Source: Cinnamomum chago (taxonomy: Eukaryota; Streptophyta; Magnoliopsida; Laurales; Lauraceae). Taken from it: DNA of 64,000 nucleotides. Shown here in pieces: positions 57,686 to 64,000 of this stretch (position 1 is its first letter; each line of letters begins with the position of its first letter). The notes under the pieces are model-generated. The model had not been told where the DNA came from, did not search any database, and saw only the letters and a list, made by a program, of their open reading frames with translations. The DNA is taken from assembly GCA_038049695.1 (NCBI GenBank), contig CP142456.1, positions 70,084,422 through 70,148,421 of the forward strand, read 5' to 3'. A program made the translations under genes and the position numbers.

Positions 57686-58518
57686 CATAGTTTTCAAAAT
57701 CGAAATCGTATCGCAAATCATTCATACCCATGAATCAATTCGAATCGCGAATCGTATTGCGAATCGTAGGATTTTTTATTTTTCTAATAAAAATGAAAAA
57801 TAATTAAAAATTAAAAAAAAAAAGTAATTATTCATAACAATCTATTTTCCCATTTATAGTAGTATAAATATAATAACAAGTCTATCATACAATCATATCA
57901 AGAACATCATGACATATATTAATATATATATATATATGAAATAAATGATGTGTAAATACTTAAATAAGTTTAAAGTATCAATATATATATATATTTTATT
58001 ATCTTTAAAACAAAATATTAAAATAAAAAAAAATCCAAACCATCAATCTTACAAAGTAGGATATCTCTTAAAATTAAGAAAGTGTTCATGAAGGAAAAAA
58101 AAAAAAACAAAATAGATTAAAAAAAAGAAGAAGATATAGACAAACACCATCCGTACAGTCAAATGCTTTAGTTAAATGCATGTTCTTTATTCCTCTTTCA
58201 AATCTTATCAAAGCCGCAAAAATTTCTTACAAGGTTTTGTTAACTACTAAATAACCTTTTAAAAACACAAGCAATAAAAGAAAGAGAGAATAAAGAAAGA
58301 AAAAGGTAAAAGATTATTAATATTAACTTATTGGTTGTAGCCACTTTCGCTTAGCCGAATTGCTTGAATCGTAAGATTCAATGAAAGAGTATTAAATCGT
58401 AGGATTCACACCTGAATCCTAAGATTCATTTGTAAATGGGATTATGGGATTCGTTACATAGATACGAATCGTTGTCCTTAATATTCAGGATACGAATCGT
58501 AGGATTCTAATAACTATG
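57686..58518. mobile_element. non-autonomous TIR transposon, 833 bp, nested in copia
   Basis: Ends CATAGTTTTCAAAATCG and, inverted, CATAGTTATTAGAATCC. Flanks GTAGCAAA (57678-57685) and GTAGCAGA (58519-58526) match at seven of eight bases, which suggests an 8-bp hAT-type duplication. Subterminal regions contain many GATTCGTATCG-type motifs. No coding. A truncated relative in opposite orientation is at 2875-3043. Confidence 0.75.
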
Positions 58519-59150
58519 GTAGCAGACACCAGGGGAGAAGCGTATGAAGAAGAAGTGACTACAACTGATGATATGCTCTAGTGCCATGATTCCGAGGCCG
58601 CTTTTGCATTTGATAATGAGATATTTTATTCCTTTGTAATAATTACAAAACTTCTTTCGTTGATTGGCAATGTGGCTATATTCCTTACAACTAAGCATTG
58701 GACTTTGCTCATATCACGGGCCCTTGCTTTTCCTTGGTTGCATAGGCAACATCAAAAGTGTGAAAGGAACTTCTTATTATTCTAATGTAGATTGAGTCAT
58801 GCAACGTTATCCCTCATGCAGCAGTTCATAAAGACGTGTCCAAAGATGATGAAGTATCATGCCTTATAAGGTTAGATCGGACATATTAAGTTAATGACAA
58901 AACTTCATCAAAATTTGGTCCCGTTGGATGATTTCATGAACCTTTTGGATAGCCAACAAGGATTCATCGGGGACAGTAGCATGTCCTAGTTATGTAAATT
59001 CCATCCAAATATTTGTGAAACCAAAATAATAGTCTTGAATTGATATGCTTCTCTGAGAATATTCAGCAATTTCATATTCCAATTATAATTGAGGGTCCTA
59101 TTTTCTTGTTTATATATCCGCTTCAAGTAATCCCGCATTTCTTTTGATTT
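58519..59150 (-). pseudogene. gag: old copia gag, decayed
   Basis: Minus strand reads RDYLKRIYKQENRTLNYNW near 59036-59150 and zinc-knuckle remnants CKEYSHIANQRKKFCNYY near 58640-58700, where expected cysteines are partly replaced. Stops interrupt the frame. The 59151-59990 sequence is presumed gag N-terminus and leader, too decayed to read. Confidence 0.7.
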
Positions 59151-59990
59151 TTTTTTAAGGCCAAAGATTTAGAACAATTTGGGGATCTATAGAGCTTAAG
59201 ATCCAACTAATAATCTAGGCATCATGAGCTTCGTATTGTACTATTTTTTGGGGATCCATTAGCTTTGAGGATATCCCATTCCCATCAATGTGCATATGAA
59301 ATTGAAACTCCAAAGAAAAATAATTTTTACTATTGAATCAGATTGGGAAAGTTCTAATTTCTCAATGGATGCCATGATATGGAGTTTCAGAAATCAATTC
59401 CAATCAACAGAAGGTGGATCAATAAAAAAAAAATCTCAATTGTAGATCCAAGTAAACGATCAATAATAGGTCTATAATCTCAAATCACGGATCCAAGAAG
59501 GCCCTTAGCTAACTTGAAACAATCCACAAATAATGTTAAAGAAAGGTTCCAACTCAAATCAGAGCATACAACTCAAAAGAACCAGCAGAAGCTAGTCATC
59601 TAGTATTCTGTCAATTGGGATGTGCCAGAATAGATCAAGAGATTCTAGATCTCAGATTAAAGCACACAAATTGGGAGGGATGATGAGGGGCAACCCTACG
59701 CATAAAGTTTCACATGGAAACTCCACAGAGCCAATGATTTGGATGACAAATCGAGAAAATGGCCTACTACCTCCAATGATGACGAAATTTCTAAAAATCC
59801 TCTAGAAATATCCTGAGGGACTAGCAAACGTCCTTGCAGAAAAATCCCATGCAATGATGATCATTAAGTGGGTACCACAATGTATCACTCTTACAAACAG
59901 TGACGAGTTTGGAAATCATCTAAAAGATGTCTTTTGAAGCTCTAAATAATGGAAAGATGGAAAGAAAGAGTTTTTTATTTTTATTTTTTT

Positions 59991-60400
59991 GGTGTGTGAA
60001 TTTGTTGCCACTCAAAGTGAGGGGTATCAATCTTTATAGAAAGCACTATGCCATTAATAGTAAGTTTGTAAAATGGGAGTTCTGATTTCTAGCAATTATA
60101 TCCCCATGGAGGGGGTGATTATATCCTAATTAAATATCAGACACTCTTGTAATTGTATAGTCAGGTGCAATACATTGAGGGGTTATCAATCTTTATAGAA
60201 AGCACTACGCTATTAATAGTAAGTTTGTAAAATCGGAGTTCTGATTTCTAGCAATTATATCCCCTTGGTGGTGGTGATTATATCCTAATTAAATCTCAGA
60301 CTCTCTTGCAATTGGATAGTCTGGTGCATATGTGGTGTATTGTATTTGTACATCATGATTCCTTCAATATGATAGTCTTTAGTACTACCCTAATCTTCCA
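59991..60400 (-). repeat. 5' LTR-like repeat of the old copia with internal duplication
   Basis: Related to 53770-54010. Here a segment of about 165 bp occurs twice in tandem (about 60022-60175 and 60183-60345), each containing ATCAATCTTTATAGAAAGCAC, AGTTCTGATTTCTAGC and TATCCTAATTAAAT (first motif shown in part). The other LTR has one copy, so the duplication arose after insertion or is specific to this end. Confidence 0.65.
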
Positions 60401-60480
60401 ATTCATGCTTATTCATAGAGTGCAAGGCACTTGTTTTAGAAAGTCAATGGCACATCATTATAGAACTTCACCAATTGTTG

Positions 60481-62205
60481 TAACTGCCAGTCTCAAGCCA
60501 AGATAAAGGAGGGTTGCATCAGGTAGGTTGACAGCTGGCAAAAAACATTTGTCACAACCCCTCATGAATTCTAAGAAAATATTGTTCCGTGATCATGCTA
60601 GGCAGTGGTAGGCCCCGGATTTTAATTTAATGGGTGCGAGCCCTAATAGGTAGTTTGGTTTTGGGGAAACTGAGGATTTTCATGTGGTTTTTAAGGGTGG
60701 GCCCTTGATTTTTATTGGATTTTTGGAAGCAGGCCCAGACTTTTCATATAAGTTTTGGAAGTGCACCGGAGTTTGACAGGTGCAACCTCACCCATGTGCT
60801 TGTGCATGGGTCCACCCCTGATGCTAGGGCATTCCCCATTATAAGTGACAAACTGTAGCATCATTCAGTTGAAATGGAAAGTAGGCAAGGGTTCTGCACC
60901 AATCTGGACATGTAAGTAAAGAAGTTAGTCCATCAGAAGCTGATTCAAGTTGTTATTTGGAATATAGGAACATTGACGAGCAAAAGAGTGGAGTTGATCC
61001 ATACAATAAAAAGAAGAAAAGTTAATATAGCTTGTCTGCAAGGAACAAGATGGAAAGGGGATAAAGATAAGGAAATCACATATGGATACGGACTCTACTA
61101 CATAGGAAATAATGAAACATTAATGCCAGAAATGGAGTAGGAATAGAGATAGACAAGGACATGAAAAAAAAAAAAAAAGACTACAAGGATAAGGAGATTG
61201 GGTGATAGACTTATAGCAATTAAACTAGTATTAGAGGAAGATAAAATTTATATTTTTAATGCCTACACACCAAGAAGGATCAGATTTAAGTGTCGAGAGA
61301 CAAGGAGATGAATGGTTTAATACGAGAAATTCCAATTAGTGAAAAGTTATTTCTAGGAAGGGACTTAAATAGGCATGTAGGAAAGGATAGTAGTGAGCAT
61401 AAGAGAATGGGTGGAGGATAAGGATTTGGAGAAATGAATTACTTAGGTACTATCTCGGAATTTGTTGGCATTTGACCTGTTATAGCAAACACCTACTTTA
61501 TAAAGAGAGGAGTATCTAGTTACCTATAAGAGTGAAACTAATAAGAGCCAGATAGACTTTTTATACTTAGAAAACATGAGTGGCTAGCTTGTAAAAATTG
61601 TAAGGTTATTCCTAAAGAGAGTTTGACCACACAACATAGGATAAGTAGTTTTATGTGTTCGTTAGAAATAAAAGAAAGAGGTAGTAAATAAAAGGTACTA
61701 TAAAATAGTGTGGGGGATTTAAAAAAGGAAAGGACAACAACATTTAGGCGTAAGTTGATATAGGGGGGAGAACGAAATTTGGAAGAAAAAACTACAGTGA
61801 TGTGAAACCAAATGATTGATTGTATTAGAAGGGTTTCAAAAGAGGTGCTTGGAAAGTCATAAAGGAAAAGACACTCCAACAAAATGATCCTGATGATAAA
61901 GTGTAGAAGTTCATAAAGACATGATAGAGAGAAAAAGTTGCTATAAATTTGATAGGGACTAGAAATAATAAAAATTATAAAATGTATAAGGAAAAAAAAT
62001 TAAGAAAATCGCAAGTTATGAAAAGTCCAAAGCATATGATGACATACATAATAAGTTAGGAACGAGAGGAGAGAGATTTTCAAGCTTGTAAGAATGAAGG
62101 AAAGGAAAGTGGGGTTTTAGATCATGTCAGGTATATAAAGAGAGTTTACGTACCAAAAGGTTTTAGTGAAGGACAATTATATTAAAGAAAAGTGTTGAGG
62201 ATATT
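60481..62205 (+). mobile_element. RTE LINE, 5' leader and endonuclease region, decayed
   Basis: Begins with the leader AAAGGAGGGTTGCATCAGG (from about 60504). From about 60940 it encodes a decayed AP-endonuclease: VVIWNIGTLTSKRVELIHTI, VNIACLQGTRWKGDKDKEIT, IYIFNAYTP, then YDDIHNKLGTRGER-like linker sequence near 62030. Several stops and shifts. It breaks off at about 62205, before the RT core, where an LTR-like sequence begins. Confidence 0.8.
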
Positions 62206-63083
62206 TGTTAGGCTCCATCCCGAGTTAATCCAGATTAACTCTAATTAATTGAACTTAAGACTAATTAAGCCGTTTTAAATACTTTAATGGTGATTTATCG
62301 CCAAATGAAGTTGAATTAGCCTAGTGTGGTTACTATAAGCTTAGTAACTAAGATTAAGAACTAAATGAATGAAAATGAGACTCAAATGAACAAATTGAGC
62401 AAATTAAAGGGTTTGTGTATAAATACGGATTTATACGTATTTTGTCGGATTCGGAAAGTATTGATACTCGCATGTGTATTTTTACGAGTACGACAACTTG
62501 TATAAAAGACTTGAATTGATTCGACGAATATTGGATCAAATGGACCGTTAGTTGACTCGTAATGTAAATGAGAGAATAAATGGGGGGAGAAATGCAAAAT
62601 AATCTCATATAAGATGAGATGAACTTCATTCATCTCCAGCAACCTAGCAGCAGCCGTTCTTTCTTCTTTTCTTCTTCTTTCTTCCTCCGTTTCATCATCT
62701 AGTGGGTGTGTTAAGGTGATTCAAAAGAAGGTGTATCCATCATCTTCCTCTCCTTCATCATCTTCTTGAGTTTTCATTGAAGTTGGAGCTCCAAGGGGAG
62801 AAAGTTCAACTCATCATCAAGCTAACCAAAGGAGAAACTTCATTTCAGGCAAGTGATACATATGTTTATGCTTATGAAGGAGTTTGTATGGATTTTAATG
62901 GAAAAGAATTAATGATTCAGCTATTATGGGTGATTTATGGATTTTGGACCTTATTTAGGTTGTGTAATTAGTGTAATGAATGATGTTAAGTAGGGTTAGA
63001 TTAATTAGATTATTAGTCTTGGATTAGTTTGTTACGTTTCTAGTTTTATTGTCAATCAGGTTCAAAAGAAGAAGGAAAAAGGA

Positions 63084-63212
63084 ATGGGTGAAAAACCCAT
63101 GCACTGCACTGCAGAACAGAACTTATGTTCTGTTTCTGCAGTGTCGCCGGTCGACCGGCCAGCAGGGCCCGGTCGACCGGGAACACTGGGTCAGGCCCGA
63201 AATGGCCTGACC
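63084..63212. repeat. cluster of five consecutive inverted repeats
   Basis: In order: ATGGGT-GAAAA-ACCCAT (63084-63100); CACTGCAGAACAGAAC with its complement after a TTAT loop and one bulge (63107-63143); perfect palindromes GCCGGTCGACCGGC (63146-63159) and CCCGGTCGACCGGG (63168-63181); GGTCAGGCC-CGAAAT-GGCCTGACC (63189-63212). GC-rich in an AT-rich surrounding. A further GGTCGACC lies at 63249. Confidence 0.9.
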
Positions 63213-63788
63213 AAATTACTGTTCCTCTATTTATTGTTTACAACTCCAGGTCGACCCGGACCACTGGGAATGCTTTGGAAACACGTTTAATGTCCGAATT
63301 TCCGGAATTAAGAGTTGAAGCTTAGAGTTGACCAAATTAGTCATAGTAAGGAAAAATTAGGCCAATCGCAAGGACCGAGTGAGTTTTGGATTTTTGCGAG
63401 AACGAAGATCGCTTATGTGATCATAAATACTTCTCGTATAATTAAAGTGAGTTATTAGTGATATCTACCTCCATAAGTGTTAACTAGGGTTATCCTAATG
63501 CATAATCATATACGTAATATCATCTATAGTAATCTTTGCATTAATAACCAAAGTTACACTTATGGTTGGTTAGGAAATTACTTAAGACTTAGAATGAGAT
63601 TAAATTGAATCGTAAACGAGACTGGCACTACCTAGTGGTTTCTGAACTCATTATGAAATTGAATTGAATGAAATGATAAATGAATGTAATGACTATTCCT
63701 ACTGCAGTAGATGAGATTGGGGTGTTCCGGAGCCCGTGGTGACACCAGTGATCTCTGATCAAGACACTAGGAGATCCCACCTTATTTG

Positions 63789-63833
63789 GACCGAAAGGTC
63801 ATTGACTGAAAAGTCATACACTGAAAAGCCATT
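63789..63833 (+). repeat. three tandem 15-bp units
   Basis: GACCGAAAGGTCATT, GACTGAAAAGTCATA and CACTGAAAAGCCATT, directly adjacent. The first can itself fold (GACC...GGTC). Confidence 0.85.
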
Positions 63834-64000
63834 AATAAATATTGAACATTATGAATAAATGAATATGAAATGCTTCCTTTTGGGAAGAAATGAATGGAGT
63901 TGAAACCCATGCTAGTGTAGTTGCCAGTATATTGTTATGATTAATGGTATTCCGTATGAATTGTTTAGCATTGTTAAACAATGAATTGTTAGGAATTATG

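Larger units (their letters stand above)
53770..60400 (-). mobile_element. old, decayed Ty1/copia element with nested insertions
   Basis: Minus strand, in element order: LTR-like repeat about 59990-60400, gag about 59150-58519, protease about 57550, integrase about 57030-56205, RT about 55930-55064, RNase H about 55013-54190, LTR-like repeat about 53770-54115. Domains read only in fragments with many stops and frameshifts. Two later insertions sit inside it: a TIR element at 57686-58518 (between gag and protease) and a TRIM at 54328-54656 (within RNase H). Exact ends and target duplication are not resolved. Confidence 0.85.
62206..64000 (+). mobile_element. possible start of an LTR retrotransposon or long LTR, runs off the window
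   Basis: TGTTAGGCTCCATCCCGAG at 62206 begins a sequence unlike the LINE it interrupts, and TG at this break is compatible with an LTR start. The block has no gene, includes a pyrimidine-rich TTCTTCTTTCTTCCTCC stretch (about 62660), a hairpin cluster (63084-63212) and a three-copy 15-bp repeat (63789-63833). The other end and any TSD are outside the window, so this remains a suggestion. Confidence 0.35.

Noticed and set aside
1-64000. CRISPR array, operons, prokaryotic regulatory sites or an organellar insertion
   Set aside because: No regularly spaced short repeats, no polycistronic gene runs and no recognisable chloroplast or mitochondrial genes; introns and retroelements show a plant nuclear origin.

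Overview
This is a 64-kb AT-rich stretch of a flowering-plant nuclear genome. The evidence is spliceosomal GT-AG introns, plant-specific gene families, tRNA-iMet-primed Ty1/copia and TRIM elements, RTE-type LINEs and many small inverted-repeat DNA transposons. I cannot name the species. No prokaryotic-style operon, CRISPR array or complete tRNA/rRNA gene was found. Coding density is very low, and most of the window is layers of mobile DNA of different ages.

Host genes. (1) Minus strand: the first two exons (13414-13793 and 3880-4045) of a membrane-anchored START-domain (lipid-transfer fold) protein. They are separated by a 9.4-kb intron that contains a very young copia insertion; the remaining exons are not in the window. 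(2) Plus strand, 44022-49592: a complete eight-exon gene for a 484-residue P-loop kinase with a zeta-toxin-type fold, in the plant family that includes the calmodulin-dependent NAD kinase NADKc. All splice sites and phases close perfectly. (3) Plus strand, 31825-33796: a non-processed pseudogene of a short Alba-domain nucleic-acid-binding protein. It has a premature TGA, a lost splice acceptor and a missing 3' part, and its last exon is duplicated beside a broken copia fragment.

Mobile DNA, left to right: a truncated TIR element (2875-3043); a tiny RTE derivative with 5' and 3' ends joined (3521-3685); the young copia element 5753-11344 (325-bp LTRs with one mismatch, AATGC target duplication, two frameshifts); a TIR element (17615-18321); an LTR-like block ending at 21300; a related MITE pair (about 26990 and 35436); copia RNase H debris (34198-35380); a near-perfect 127-bp hairpin (38370-38496); a hAT-type element with a perfect 8-bp TSD (38779-39752); a MULE-type MITE with a perfect 9-bp TSD (41788-42291); a TRIM (50260-50554); RTE LINE pieces (51118-51570, 51966-52047, 60481-62205); an old minus-strand copia element (about 53770-60400) that itself carries a second TRIM (54328-54656) and a TIR element (57686-58518); and from 62206 to the window end what looks like the start of another LTR element, with a cluster of five consecutive hairpins.

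No clearly new multi-gene system is visible. The most informative items are the START gene carrying a young antisense retrotransposon, the intact NADKc-like kinase, the Alba pseudogene chimera, the two TRIMs that share a tRNA-like motif after the primer-binding site, and the hairpin cluster near 63.1 kb.
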